DNA of 41,097 bases from WTAW01 sp050124775 (GCA_050124775.1 JASFEP010000003.1:1-41097), one strand, 5' to 3'. Positions 1-8,279 are shown, counted from the stretch's first letter. Translations and numbers: made by a program. Notes: generated by a model from the letters alone, not told the origin.

Positions 1-76
1 TAAAAGGACAATCTCATTCCAAGCAATGGTTGCAGGGGCCTACCTAATATTTGCTTGGAATGAGATTGTCCTTTTA
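1..76. repeat. perfect 26-bp inverted repeat at the left edge
   Basis: Bases 1-26 are the exact reverse complement of bases 51-76, with a 24-nt spacer. The right arm lies inside the HXXEE coding sequence and reads naturally as protein, so the left arm is the added copy. Because the repeat starts at base 1, a fold-back chimera at a contig end is the simplest explanation; a genuine hairpin is the alternative. Confidence 0.9.
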
Positions 77-640
77 CAAAAACTTCTTATTCTCAACTTT
101 ATTGCCGTTCTTATACATCAATTTGAAGAATACAGTTGGCCGGGTGGATTTCCAGCGGTCGCGAATAAAGTTTTTATGCCAAGTTTAAAGCTAGACCGCT
201 TTATGAACCCGCTGAACCAGAATTCGTCCATGGTGGCTAACCTTATTTTTGCATATGGGTTTTACTTGGTTCCAGTCTTTTTCCCCAACGTGATTTGGCT
301 AGGTTTAGCACCTGTCCTTATCGGATTAACTATGCAAGTCATCGGCCATGTCATTTATGTGAACATAAAGCTAAGGTCATTCTATAGTCCTGGCGTTTTC
401 GCTACTGTTTTTGGTCACGTTCCAATTGGTGTGATTTACATAAATCACATTATAGCAAATAACCTGGTGAACTTGGGGGATTGGTTGCTTGCAGTGGTTT
501 ACATGACTGTCTCTATGTTCCTCGTTTTCTATATAATTGAACAAAAATTGCTTGGCGGCAAACATTCACCTTACCCTTTCGACCAAGACCAAATGAAACG
601 TTTCGACGTTGAGAAGAGATTTGAGCGTGCCAGACGATAA
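26..640 (+). CDS. HXXEE domain membrane protein, 5' end probably missing
   Basis: This integral membrane protein of the HXXEE family has no well-defined biochemical role. The family motif is visible as H31-Q-F-E34-E35, followed by a W-P-G-G-F-P stretch that is also typical. Hydrophobic segments lie around residues 12-30, 75-90, 95-112, 125-145 and 150-172. The C-terminus is charged. Family members usually have some 20-30 residues before the position reached at the first tryptophan, and the only available start (ATG at 26) sits at the edge of an inverted repeat. The real N-terminus is therefore probably lost or altered by the fold-back. No ribosome binding site is visible before base 26. Confidence 0.75.
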   Translation: MVAGAYLIFAWNEIVLLQKLLILNFIAVLIHQFEEYSWPGGFPAVANKVFMPSLKLDRFMNPLNQNSSMVANLIFAYGFYLVPVFFPNVIWLGLAPVLIGLTMQVIGHVIYVNIKLRSFYSPGVFATVFGHVPIGVIYINHIIANNLVNLGDWLLAVVYMTVSMFLVFYIIEQKLLGGKHSPYPFDQDQMKRFDVEKRFERARR

Positions 641-1150
641 GAAGAGATGAACTTTCAATTCTGCTCATAATGTCGGGTCCTGCCCATTGTACTAGTAATT
701 ATATCTTCTAAGCCCCACTGCACAGCGAAATCACAAAGGGGTAGGAGAAGGTATGCCTCCTATCAGATCAAGCCTTAAAACAGGTCTTCGCAAAAAAAAG
801 GAATCACCTACCAAAAATGAGGCGCTCAGATGGGCACAGAGAGCCGATATTTTATTAAGCTATCCGGTCATACTTATCATTCAGAGAATCCAAATCTTTT
901 ATTTTCTTCTTATTACAGGAGAGCTCTCTAAACAGCGCCATTTTAAGAATAGTCAAGGCAGGGAAAAAATAGGCATTTTTCAATCTCGAAGATTTCAGAG
1001 CGAAAAAGGGATCACTCCTCAGCAGAAGATCATCTTCAAGGCACAGAAGCGAACATCTCTTCGCTCCGAAAGAGTCGGGAGAGAGCCGTTCGTTTCACTC
1101 ACGCCGCTCTCGCCGACCCTTTCTCCGCCGGTTCCGATCCGGGAGGGAAA

Positions 1151-1242
1151 GCAGAGGGGAAAATTTCCTCTCTGCCGAAAGGGAGAGCTTTCTTTTAGGG
1201 CCGAACGGCCCTATTCGCAGGGAGGGGAAGGCTTAGCCTTCT
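1151..1242. repeat. cluster of short palindromes
   Basis: Three successive inverted repeats are visible. At 1151-1175 there are arms of 12 bp with one wobble around AAATTT. At 1196-1213 the arms are TAGGGCCG/CGGCCCTA. At 1227-1241 the arms are GAAGGC/GCCTTC around TTA. A fourth hairpin follows at 1257. Such clusters occur in extragenic repeat elements and in structured RNAs; nothing here decides which. Confidence 0.55.
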
Positions 1243-1256
1243 CCGACGGAGGATAG

Positions 1257-1308
1257 AGGATATAGCTCGCTCCGCTCGCTATATCCTTTCTCTTTTTCCC
1301 TTTTTTCC
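1257..1308 (+). terminator. possible intrinsic terminator
   Basis: A 10-bp perfect stem AGGATATAGC/GCTATATCCT (1257-1266 and 1278-1287, 11-nt loop) is followed on the plus strand by T-rich runs interrupted by C. It ends the palindrome cluster. No clear plus-strand gene lies just upstream, so its role is uncertain. Confidence 0.4.
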
Positions 1309-1354
1309 GGGCGGGATTTTATTTAAATTATATATTTCGTAGGAGGTATAGCTA

Positions 1355-1420
1355 ATGGGGTCATTAGATATATCTAATGAGATACGATTTTGGCTTATCG
1401 AAAAGTGTGATTATATTTGA
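1355..1420 (+). CDS. possible 21-codon ORF with a perfect Shine-Dalgarno
   Basis: A full AGGAGGT (1341-1347) stands 7 nt before ATG 1355. The frame runs 21 codons to TGA at 1418-1420, beginning M-G-S-L-D-I-S-N. It is antisense to the end of the winged-helix gene and crosses the 20-bp palindrome at 1361-1380. It could be a leader peptide, the stump of a lost gene, or chance. No domain is recognised. Confidence 0.2.
   Translation: MGSLDISNEIRFWLIEKCDYI
1361..1380. repeat. 20-bp perfect palindrome
   Basis: TCATTAGATATATCTAATGA is perfectly self-complementary. It covers the last codons and stop of the winged-helix gene. No T-tract follows on either strand, so a protein-binding site or cruciform is likelier than a terminator. 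The winged-helix protein itself is an obvious but untested candidate ligand. Confidence 0.7.
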
Positions 1421-1699
1421 TGTGTCTTTCTGGCGAGTGATACTGAGCCATCCCTTCTGCTCTAGGAGCTTGGTGTTATACCAGATATACCACTCACTCA
1501 CTCCCATATATTTGCCTATAGTTTTTTTACTTACAAAAGTGGAGGGATTCTTCCGGAGATCATTGACCTTACAGAATTTATGATATAGGGCAAACAATCT
1601 GACTGCTGCGTGGGGAACAGACGGATCGCAAAGTAATGCGTGAGGAACTTGAGAAAAAAATCCTTCAAATTGTTCCATTTTTCTGTCTTTTTCTTTCAA
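1364..1699 (-). CDS. winged-helix DNA-binding protein, probably the 3' part of a frameshifted gene
   Basis: The protein carries a helix-turn-helix of the type found in plasmid and phage replication initiators and DnaD-like proteins. F-F-S-Q-V-P-H-A-L-L opens the domain (near residue 14), S-K-K-T-I-G-K-Y-M-G-V-S forms the recognition region, and L-E-Q-K-G-W-L-S-I the start of the wing. The listed start is TTG (1699); an internal ATG seven codons later is an alternative. The frame stays open upstream to 1741, past the stop of the neighbouring ORF at 1735, and reads sensibly there. The two ORFs therefore look like one gene broken by a missing T in a T5 run (1737-1741). Specificity is unknown. 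Confidence 0.55.
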   Translation of the reverse strand: MKEKDRKMEQFEGFFSQVPHALLCDPSVPHAAVRLFALYHKFCKVNDLRKNPSTFVSKKTIGKYMGVSEWYIWYNTKLLEQKGWLSITRQKDTSNIITLFDKPKSYLIRYI

Positions 1700-1734
1700 C
1701 CAATCCAGTAAATCCTCTTGCGATGGGGGATTAC

Positions 1735-2067
1735 CTAAAAATCATTTATCTCTTTTGGGGAGGGATTGGGGAAGTCAGAAGATAATAGATCTAAATTTCG
1801 ATCCTTCTCGATATCTAAATAAAAATATCTTTTGATTGGATAGATCTCGTATCCGGGAAGGGAAGAAACACCTCCGTCCTTATTTTTTTCCCTTGTTTGA
1901 GCATCTCCAGCGGCTCCTTCTGGATTGAAAGTTATTGAAGATGGATCGTGTTTTTCTTTGTAGCGATGGATTTTCGCTGATATTTGTTCAATGCGGAGAC
2001 GATTTTTACCGGTCTTCCCATATAGAATACCGAGATCATTTTCGTCTACGATATCATCATAGTCCAT
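1735..2067 (-). CDS. uncharacterised protein, probably the 5' part of the winged-helix gene
   Basis: This 110-residue frame from ATG 2067 has no recognised domain. It is rich in charged residues, with a flexible middle (residues 40-65) containing G-A-A-G-D-A. Its last residues, E-I-N-D-F, meet the stop exactly where the downstream winged-helix frame opens. Restoring one T in the run at 1737-1741 would fuse the two into a protein of about 235 residues. A weak GAG is the only ribosome-binding candidate. It could also be a genuine small upstream gene of an operon. Confidence 0.4.
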   Translation of the reverse strand: MDYDDIVDENDLGILYGKTGKNRLRIEQISAKIHRYKEKHDPSSITFNPEGAAGDAQTREKNKDGGVSSLPGYEIYPIKRYFYLDIEKDRNLDLLSSDFPNPSPKEINDF

Positions 2068-2369
2068 ATTCGAAACTCAATTTCTATCGTTACTGCAAAG
2101 GCTCAGACATATGTTTTATCTGATCCTATAAAAAAGCCATTTCTATCCATTAGTCTGTTTGTTTTTGGGGCTTATGCACCGGCTCTGGGCTCAGTTTTAT
2201 GGGGAAATGGACTGAATCCTGTCTTTTAAGACGATTCTTCTTGAATTGCGGTTGATCTTGTTTCCTTCGCCGGTCCTTATGCCTGTCATATCAGATCTCT
2301 CGAAGGGAGGAGCGAGGTCCCGGGAGCGGAGGAGCCGGTCTCTCGAGGCCTCTTCACTTAATCTCAGTT
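2068..2369. other. intergenic gap
   Basis: No coding frame is supported here. The stretch 2295-2354 is purine-rich and carries a short direct repeat of TCTCTCGA. I see no strong promoter, terminator or RNA gene. Confidence 0.5.
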
Positions 2370-2912
2370 CTACAAAATAACTAGCTTTTCCTTTCCACCT
2401 TCTTCTTCAATCCGATAAATTGTCCAATCATCCGGCGTCATATCTGTTTCTTCTATAACAAAACTAATTTCTGCGTCGTTTCCCAATTCCTCTAATACTT
2501 CTTCATCACAACCTTTATCCAGTGCATCCAGATATTCTTTGTAATAGCCGCCAATTCCTCTCTGTTTCATCCAATTACAGAGATCTGTATGTCCTTCGTG
2601 GTGATAACGAGTGTAAAAAACATCCCCATATTTTCTCCACTCAAACCTGCATTTTGCTATAGCTAGACCTTCCTTTTTTACCAAATCTGTTACTGCGATA
2701 ACCCATTTGCCTTCAGGTGTGCTCAATACTCTTGTCTTAGAAATCTGTTTACCGTTAGGAAAATGAATGGTATAGAGCTCCCATTTCTCCTCGACGGGCT
2801 TTTCTTGTCTTACGGGGGGCTTTTCCCGGTTGATGATAAGATCACTCCTCTCTTCCTTCACCATGCCAGCATCACTGCTGACAACATTACTTTGTTCGTG
2901 AGTATTTTTCAC
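2370..2912 (-). CDS. uncharacterised 180-residue protein
   Basis: I do not recognise this protein. It starts at GTG 2912, chosen because AAGGAG (2919-2924) lies 6 nt upstream. The first 45 residues are polar and probably disordered. The rest looks like a compact alpha/beta fold containing W-E-L-Y-T-I-H-F-P-N-G-K-Q and a Y-H-H-E-G-H-T-D-L-C-N-W segment with three histidines and a cysteine. The C-terminus is strongly acidic. There is no signal peptide or membrane segment, so it is probably cytoplasmic. It is divergent from the M14 carboxypeptidase gene. The neighbourhood is AT-rich and the gene may be a recent arrival. Confidence 0.6.
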   Translation of the reverse strand: MKNTHEQSNVVSSDAGMVKEERSDLIINREKPPVRQEKPVEEKWELYTIHFPNGKQISKTRVLSTPEGKWVIAVTDLVKKEGLAIAKCRFEWRKYGDVFYTRYHHEGHTDLCNWMKQRGIGGYYKEYLDALDKGCDEEVLEELGNDAEISFVIEETDMTPDDWTIYRIEEEGGKEKLVIL

Positions 2913-3115
2913 TCTGTACTCCTTAAAATATATTTCTACAGTTGTGGTTGGAGAGTAAGTGTTGGGAGATCAAAATTCTGGAGAACTTTGATCAAATCAA
3001 AGAGAGTGTCACTAAAGTGCTTTGGAGATGCTTCCCTGTATGTCTTGCGATTTATCTGGAATTTATATACACTTTTTATCCGGAAAAAATCCTAGCCACC
3101 CGAAAGGACCGCACA

Positions 3116-4780
3116 ATGACATCAAGATGGACACGCGTATTTTTCGTTTTACTTTTTTCCTGCAGTGTTGTTTATGGAGCGCTTGCTCTTTCGCAGTCGG
3201 CGACTGCCGAACAAGAGCTGAAAACCATTGCTGAGTCCAGCAATTTTACGGCAACCTCCCGCTATACGGATGTTATGGCGTTCATCAAAGCGCTCAAGGG
3301 ATCGAGCCCTTTGTTTCGTGTGGAAACTCTGTGTTTGAGTACAGAGGGCCGCGAGGTCCCGCTGCTTGTCCTCGGTGCTCCGCCCCCGACATCTCCTTTG
3401 GAGCTCAGGCATGATAAAAGAACCGTCGTCTATATCCAAGCCAACATCCATGCCGGGGAGGTCGAGGGCAAAGAGGCTTCGCTCATGCTGGCAAGAGACA
3501 TTGTCCTAGACAAAGATATCTCTTATCTGGATAAGCTGATCATTCTGATCGCACCGATTTTCAATCCGGACGGCAACGAAAGGATCAGCAAAACCAACAG
3601 AAGAAATCAGGCTGGCCCCGAGGAGGGCGTGGGCATCCGATACAACGGCCAGAATCTCGATTTAAACAGGGATGGCATAAAGATGGAAAGCCCTGAAGTC
3701 CAAGGCCTGGCTCGCAACGTGCTCAACCGCTGGGATCCCGCCCTGCTCATCGACTGTCACACGACAAACGGATCCTACCACAAAGAGCCAGTCACCTATG
3801 TGTGGCCTCTGAATCCGAACGGAGACCTGTCTTTGATCATCCACCAGAGAGAGACGATGATGCCCTGGGTGAATAAAACATTAAAGGATAAATACAACAC
3901 TTTGTCGATCCCCTACGGGAATTTTATGGACTTCAAAGATCCCGAAAAAGGCTGGCACCCTGCCGGCCCTCAATGCCGGTACATCACGAATTACATCGGC
4001 CTGCGCAACAGGATGGCTCTCTTGTTGGAAAACTACGCTTATGCGGATTACAAAACGCGCGTTTACGGGAATTATTTTTTCCTCCGTGCGGTTCTCGATT
4101 ACTGTTATGCGCATGACACAGAGATTCGACACCTCATCCAAAAAACGGACCAGCGGATGATAGAGAAGGGATCGAAACCAGAGCCATCGGATGTTTTCGC
4201 CACGAGCTACGACCTAAAGCCGCTCAAGGAACCGCTGACGATCCTCGGCTGGGAGATGGAATATGATCCTGAATCCAGGGATTATCCCCGAGTCCGGAAA
4301 ACAGAGGTCGAAAGAACTTACACCCTCCCCTACTACTCCGATTATCGACCAAAGACCAGTATCTCATTCCCCTTTGCCTACCTGTTGACAGTGAGCGACG
4401 AGGGCATTCTCACAAAGCTCCTCCAACACGGGATATCCGTAGAAAAACTGACAGATGCCGTGGTTCTGGAGGTCGAATCCTTTAAAATCGAGGAGGTCAA
4501 AGGCAGCCAAAGGATCTACCAGGGACACCGTTTGAACACGGTCAAAGGCGACTATGCCACCGAGACTAAAGACTTTTCCTCGGGGACACTCCTTGTCCGG
4601 ACCGCACAGCCTTTGGGGAATCTTGCGGCGTATCTTCTAGAAGCGGAAAGTGACGATGGTCTTCTTGTTTGGAATTTTTTTGATAGATATATCGTTGCCC
4701 AGTGGGGGCGTGGCCCCCGAACATTCCCCGTCTACCGTCTATTGAAACCTGCTCTTCTTCCCGCAAAGACCATTCGCTAA
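3116..4780 (+). CDS. exported M14-family zinc carboxypeptidase
   Basis: This protease removes C-terminal residues from peptides, probably in the periplasm or outside the cell. The start is ATG 3116, because AAAGGA (3103-3108) stands 7 nt upstream and the product then begins with a signal peptide (residues 1 to about 25). The frame is open further upstream but lacks these signs. The zinc-site pattern is complete: H112-x-x-E115 in H-A-G-E-V-E-G, H215 in I-D-C-H, the substrate-binding N-R at 183-184, and the candidate catalytic E305 in L-L-L-E-N-Y. At 554 residues it has about 200 residues after the catalytic domain, probably a beta-sandwich. It stands alone between a divergent unknown gene and a convergent PTS gene. 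Confidence 0.9.
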   Translation: MTSRWTRVFFVLLFSCSVVYGALALSQSATAEQELKTIAESSNFTATSRYTDVMAFIKALKGSSPLFRVETLCLSTEGREVPLLVLGAPPPTSPLELRHDKRTVVYIQANIHAGEVEGKEASLMLARDIVLDKDISYLDKLIILIAPIFNPDGNERISKTNRRNQAGPEEGVGIRYNGQNLDLNRDGIKMESPEVQGLARNVLNRWDPALLIDCHTTNGSYHKEPVTYVWPLNPNGDLSLIIHQRETMMPWVNKTLKDKYNTLSIPYGNFMDFKDPEKGWHPAGPQCRYITNYIGLRNRMALLLENYAYADYKTRVYGNYFFLRAVLDYCYAHDTEIRHLIQKTDQRMIEKGSKPEPSDVFATSYDLKPLKEPLTILGWEMEYDPESRDYPRVRKTEVERTYTLPYYSDYRPKTSISFPFAYLLTVSDEGILTKLLQHGISVEKLTDAVVLEVESFKIEEVKGSQRIYQGHRLNTVKGDYATETKDFSSGTLLVRTAQPLGNLAAYLLEAESDDGLLVWNFFDRYIVAQWGRGPRTFPVYRLLKPALLPAKTIR

Positions 4781-4866
4781 AAACACAGGCGCTTTTGTCT
4801 CTCGAGCCGTCGTAAAAATCGTGTCGGATGACGTTCTGAGGATTTTATGTGGACACTCTGAGGATT

Positions 4867-5688
4867 CTACTTGGAGGTCTTCTTCGCAACCAGATATTTT
4901 CCACAGTTTTCACAGACATAAATATCATCGCTGCCTTCGATGGCCGAGCGCATGCCGGTGGCGACATTGATGAAGCACCCCTGACAGGCCCCGTCTTCGA
5001 GCTCTGCCACTGCGAATCCATAACGCTCCATGAGTTTGTCGAACCTGTCCAAGAGGGCGCTATCCAGTTCATCCCGGATCAAATTGGCTTGTTTTTGGAG
5101 TTCCTTCTTTTTGCTTTTGTCCGCTTTTCTTTTTTGTATTTCCAACTTTTGGAGTTTCCAAAGAAGTCCGGCTCGACTTATGATCTTATCCGTTGGAGGA
5201 AGCAGTGTAAGCTCTATCTCACAAAGAATTTTATGCAGTTCTTTTCTGTTCTTTGCTTCGAATATCCTTTCCCTGAAACCGGGTTTTATCAAAAATTGAG
5301 CCAATCCCGCAAAAAGATGGTTAAAAAGGCCGGGAATTGAGGGATTCCATACGATGAGGATTATGAAACGAACTTTTTTTCCATCGACCGCTTCGAAATC
5401 TAAGCCTTTTTCTGACCGTCCGACCACAACGGCGATATCACATCCCGTATCCAACCGGGCATGAGGGAGCGCTATGCCATGTCCGATCGCTGTTGTGACC
5501 AGCCGTTCCCGGTCGATGATCCGAGTGAGGACAGGCTTTTTGTTTTTGATGTATTTGAGCTTGACCAAAACATCAAGGAGTTCTTCCAATGCCTGGATTT
5601 TATCCCTTGCTTTGAGATTAAATATGACTTGCTCGACTTTCAAATATTCGCAAAAATACGAATGTTTGGGAATTTTTGCCTTCACCAT
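4867..5688 (-). CDS. PTS IIA (PtsN-like) domain fused to coiled coil and C4 zinc ribbon
   Basis: Residues 14-155 form a EIIA domain of the fructose/nitrogen type. G-I-A-L-P-H-A-R contains the phosphorylatable H76, with H70 in the preceding G-H-G. Residues 170-222 are a lysine/glutamate-rich coiled coil. Residues 223-268 match the C4-type zinc ribbon (zf-RING_7): C235-x2-C238 and C259-x2-C262. PtsN normally ends after the first part (about 155 residues). The ribbon suggests binding to RNA, DNA or a ribosomal partner, so phosphorylation might control that partner. No Shine-Dalgarno precedes ATG 5688, but an extended -10 sits almost on it. A sugar kinase gene lies upstream on the same strand, 91 bp away. 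Confidence 0.8.
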   Translation of the reverse strand: MVKAKIPKHSYFCEYLKVEQVIFNLKARDKIQALEELLDVLVKLKYIKNKKPVLTRIIDRERLVTTAIGHGIALPHARLDTGCDIAVVVGRSEKGLDFEAVDGKKVRFIILIVWNPSIPGLFNHLFAGLAQFLIKPGFRERIFEAKNRKELHKILCEIELTLLPPTDKIISRAGLLWKLQKLEIQKRKADKSKKKELQKQANLIRDELDSALLDRFDKLMERYGFAVAELEDGACQGCFINVATGMRSAIEGSDDIYVCENCGKYLVAKKTSK

Positions 5689-5696
5689 TGCAATCT

Positions 5697-5705
5697 ATTC
5701 TAGCA
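5697..5705 (-). promoter_or_regulatory. extended -10 element placed for a leaderless transcript
   Basis: On the minus strand TGC-TAGAAT ends 8 nt before ATG 5688. Transcription would begin about 2 nt before the start codon. The gene has no Shine-Dalgarno, which fits leaderless translation. No good -35 is visible. Confidence 0.35.
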
Positions 5706-5779
5706 CAATCCGCATCTCGGAAAAAGACAAAAGATGAATAACTGAGCGTCTTCGAGGAAAAACCATTTTAAAGACAGAA

Positions 5780-6709
5780 TCATGCATCTCCGATCTCGCG
5801 GATAACACGACGGAGCAGCGCATACGTTTCTTCGACTCCTTTAACTGTCGTTGCCTTCGTTGCAAATTCGACTCCGGTTTTAGCCGCAGATAAGGGATCC
5901 TGCCCCTCCGCCAGATGCATTGCGGTCACTGCGCAGAAAACATCTCCACAGCCTGTTGTGTCCTCGATATTATCGATTCGGGATGGCAGTATGAAACACG
6001 CATCCTCCGGGGATAAAACCCACACGCCATCTTTTCCCAACGTGATGAACACAGCCTCGAGCCCCAGGTGGAATGCCTTCTCTCCGAAGCGCTTGATTTC
6101 TTCTCCGGAGATATCCTGTCCGATATGGCCTATGAGACAGCTTAATTCTGCCCTGTTGGCCTGAAGATAGGTCACCCCTTTGACCCAATCTTCCCAGGGT
6201 ATGTTCGCTAGATATGTCCTCGGAACACCCAGTTCTTTGGAGAGGACTAACGAATGAATATCCAGCCAGATAGGGCAATCGGCTGCGCCAACAATTTGAC
6301 GCCAGTCCCGGAGCGTGATATCGAATCCTGAATTGAGCACGGCAATAAGCATTTGTAGCCTGTCCATACTCTGGAGTATTCTATGAGGATTGAGAGGAGA
6401 CACAGCGGATTCAAGAATCTCTCTTCTCTCCCCCTCTTTTGGATAATGCAGTTGAACGTGATTTCCTGGGCCGGCAAAGATATGCAAGCCTGTTTGTTCC
6501 AGGGAGTGCCACCCTTCGGCAACTTTCTCGACAGGGTCCGCAAGATCTCTCCCAAGATGTGTAAAGAGAAAAACACTTTTTTTCATTGCCGAGAGAGCAG
6601 CCGCTTGATAGAGAATACCCCCGAGACCTCTGAAGATCTCTCCTTCATCCGAAGTGATCACATCATACGTGATCGTTCCGATCAAACCAATCCCGCTCTC
6701 TCCTCCCAT
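5780..6709 (-). CDS. PfkB-family carbohydrate or nucleoside kinase
   Basis: This cytoplasmic kinase phosphorylates a sugar or nucleoside with ATP; the substrate cannot be read from the sequence. The start is ATG 6709, giving M-G-G-E-S-G-I-G-L-I-G-T, the usual first strand of the fold; upstream extension is in frame but unlike the family. An AGGAG lies about 17 nt upstream, rather far. The G-G-I-L-Y motif for the substrate glycines is near residue 30. The C-terminal signature D-T-T-G-C-G-D-V-F (250-258) carries the catalytic aspartate 256. The length of 309 residues is normal. The PTS/zinc-ribbon gene follows after 91 bp. Confidence 0.8.
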   Translation of the reverse strand: MGGESGIGLIGTITYDVITSDEGEIFRGLGGILYQAAALSAMKKSVFLFTHLGRDLADPVEKVAEGWHSLEQTGLHIFAGPGNHVQLHYPKEGERREILESAVSPLNPHRILQSMDRLQMLIAVLNSGFDITLRDWRQIVGAADCPIWLDIHSLVLSKELGVPRTYLANIPWEDWVKGVTYLQANRAELSCLIGHIGQDISGEEIKRFGEKAFHLGLEAVFITLGKDGVWVLSPEDACFILPSRIDNIEDTTGCGDVFCAVTAMHLAEGQDPLSAAKTGVEFATKATTVKGVEETYALLRRVIREIGDA

Positions 6710-7026
6710 GCTTATTATTTTATAACTCCTGGTAAAGTTTTTTGCAAATTCCGGCCCTCTCAGCCACGAATCTCCAGAAGCACTACGACACAAATTCCGG
6801 TCACATTGATGATTGACCCGAATGTGTGGTGGAGTTTACCTTGAGAGGAACGAATAGGTTGAGGTGTTTTTCTATAAAGGGTCCGCTTCCCGAACGACCC
6901 CTTAAGGATACTGTCCCTAAATAGCGTGCTTTCGAACCAAGGACCAGGCAGCTCCAGTATCATTTTTGGGATACGTCCCGCTGCTGAGGCTGAAGAAATA
7001 TGCAGCTAATAAAATTGAGGAGAGGA
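6710..7026. other. intergenic gap
   Basis: No gene is supported here. A minus-strand frame at 6760-6963 overlaps a TTCGAA-containing stretch that resembles a tRNA T-loop, but no stem forms around it. The motif GGATACTGTCCCTAAAT (6906-6922) resembles sequence often seen near IS200-like insertions; this is an impression only. Confidence 0.4.
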
Positions 7027-8076
7027 TCAGCTAAGTTCGATCTTTTCAATATGGATTCTGTCCAGATCACTCACGCCTATGCCCTTTTTTCCGGCCAGTG
7101 CGATGTGATCCATCGGGCGGTTCTCTTCTGCGAAGGTGCGAAGCGCCCTGGACTTGCGTTCATTCTGAATGATGTTTAAACCCACTGCGTCCAGGGCTAC
7201 AGGATCGGAACTCATCCAGATGGACCTGGGCGAAAAAAGAGACCTCAAATTTCTGGGCCGCGGACCCCGCTCATAACAGGCTTCAAGACCATCCAGAATG
7301 TGGAGAACAACCTTTTTTCTGACTTCCGGGAATGCGCAAAAATCCGCGATGAACGGCCCGATATGCTCAGACCCATGAAAGCGGGCATTGTTTTCACACA
7401 AGCCATAGGCAAGATTCTTGAGGCTAAGCGTCACTCCACACAAACCGTGGTCCTTGAGGATCGGCATATTGATGATCTTGTCACATTCCTGTGTGAATAT
7501 TCTCGAAAAATAAGAATCGGTCCCTCCCTCCTCTCTTTTTTCCGGATCGTCATTTTTTGACGAGTAGGCCAGATCTTTATCAATGCGATCCGATATCAAT
7601 TGATCTGTTGATATTGTTCCATAACACCTGACGCCTGTCCCAGTGGTGTTGAATTCGAATTCACAATCGGCCATGTGTTTTTCGAACCGATCCCACACGA
7701 TGATGTTGTTTTCTTTAACACCGAATTCTTTGAGCTCGGATACAACGCCACGGATAAGTTCATGGTGTGTAAAAAGAAGAGGGCGGCCCAATGTGTTTAT
7801 CTTGAGCCCTATCCTATCCTCAGGACCGATGAATCGCGCCCAGGGATCGTCTGAGCCATTTAGCTTTCGTATTCCCTCTCGTACCATTTGGCGGACGACC
7901 TCTTCGTCCAAGATCCGTCCCGACTGTAAAACTTCGGGGTGTTTCACTTCAACGATTGTTGCAGTCTGCGTTTCTTGCGACCCAAGTCTTAAACCGGACC
8001 CAAAGGCGACACCAGCGCCTAACACTGCTGAGGAGCTTCTTTTGATGAACTCACGTCGATCGATCCTATTTCTCAT
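7027..8076 (-). CDS. Tat-exported DUF362 protein
   Basis: DUF362 proteins are of unknown biochemical function, and many are linked with iron-sulfur or redox context. The start at ATG 8076 is supported by GGAG 6 nt upstream and places a twin-arginine signal at the N-terminus: R7-R8-E-F-I-K followed by a hydrophobic alanine-rich stretch. The frame is open for 40 codons upstream, but these look non-coding. The mature part has the family's alternating hydrophobic strands, with I-G-L-K-I-N-T-L-G near residue 90 and K-I-I-N-M-P-I-L-K-D-H-G in the centre. Its 349 residues are normal. It is divergent from the DUF6305 gene. Confidence 0.82.
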   Translation of the reverse strand: MRNRIDRREFIKRSSSAVLGAGVAFGSGLRLGSQETQTATIVEVKHPEVLQSGRILDEEVVRQMVREGIRKLNGSDDPWARFIGPEDRIGLKINTLGRPLLFTHHELIRGVVSELKEFGVKENNIIVWDRFEKHMADCEFEFNTTGTGVRCYGTISTDQLISDRIDKDLAYSSKNDDPEKREEGGTDSYFSRIFTQECDKIINMPILKDHGLCGVTLSLKNLAYGLCENNARFHGSEHIGPFIADFCAFPEVRKKVVLHILDGLEACYERGPRPRNLRSLFSPRSIWMSSDPVALDAVGLNIIQNERKSRALRTFAEENRPMDHIALAGKKGIGVSDLDRIHIEKIELS

Positions 8077-8279
8077 CTTTGTCTCCGGGATTTCAGAATA
8101 CACTATTATTCTCATCAACTCAATATAATTTTCCACAGAGGCCGCTTTTTCAAAAGCTCGATCCTTTCCATTCTGTTTTTGGAAACACGTGCGCATTTTT
8201 ATTATGAGTTGACGTCAGAGGAGGATTCGAATAGTATAAGATTCAGTAAGCACGCGCATTTCTCAACAAGGAGAGCACT

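Larger units (their letters stand above)
641..1354. other. gene-poor gap with hairpins
   Basis: No convincing gene lies here. An open frame at 753-1256 (+) starts after an AGGAG at 743-747, but its second half merely reads through a palindrome cluster and I recognise no domain. The left half is AT-rich and featureless. From about 1077 the DNA becomes a chain of purine/pyrimidine-biased palindromes, described separately. Confidence 0.6.

Noticed and set aside
753..1256. 167-codon ORF with an AGGAG upstream
   Set aside because: Its second half only reads through palindromes and gives low-complexity protein; no domain or normal composition is visible.
6900..6970. tRNA-like TTCGAA motif on the minus strand
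   Set aside because: The bases on either side do not form a T-stem, and no acceptor or anticodon arm can be drawn.
8182..8196. TGGAAACACGTGCGC, sigma-54-like spacing ahead of DUF6305
   Set aside because: Only GG and GC match; no palindrome lies upstream, and the sequence overlaps the upstream extension of the DUF362 frame.
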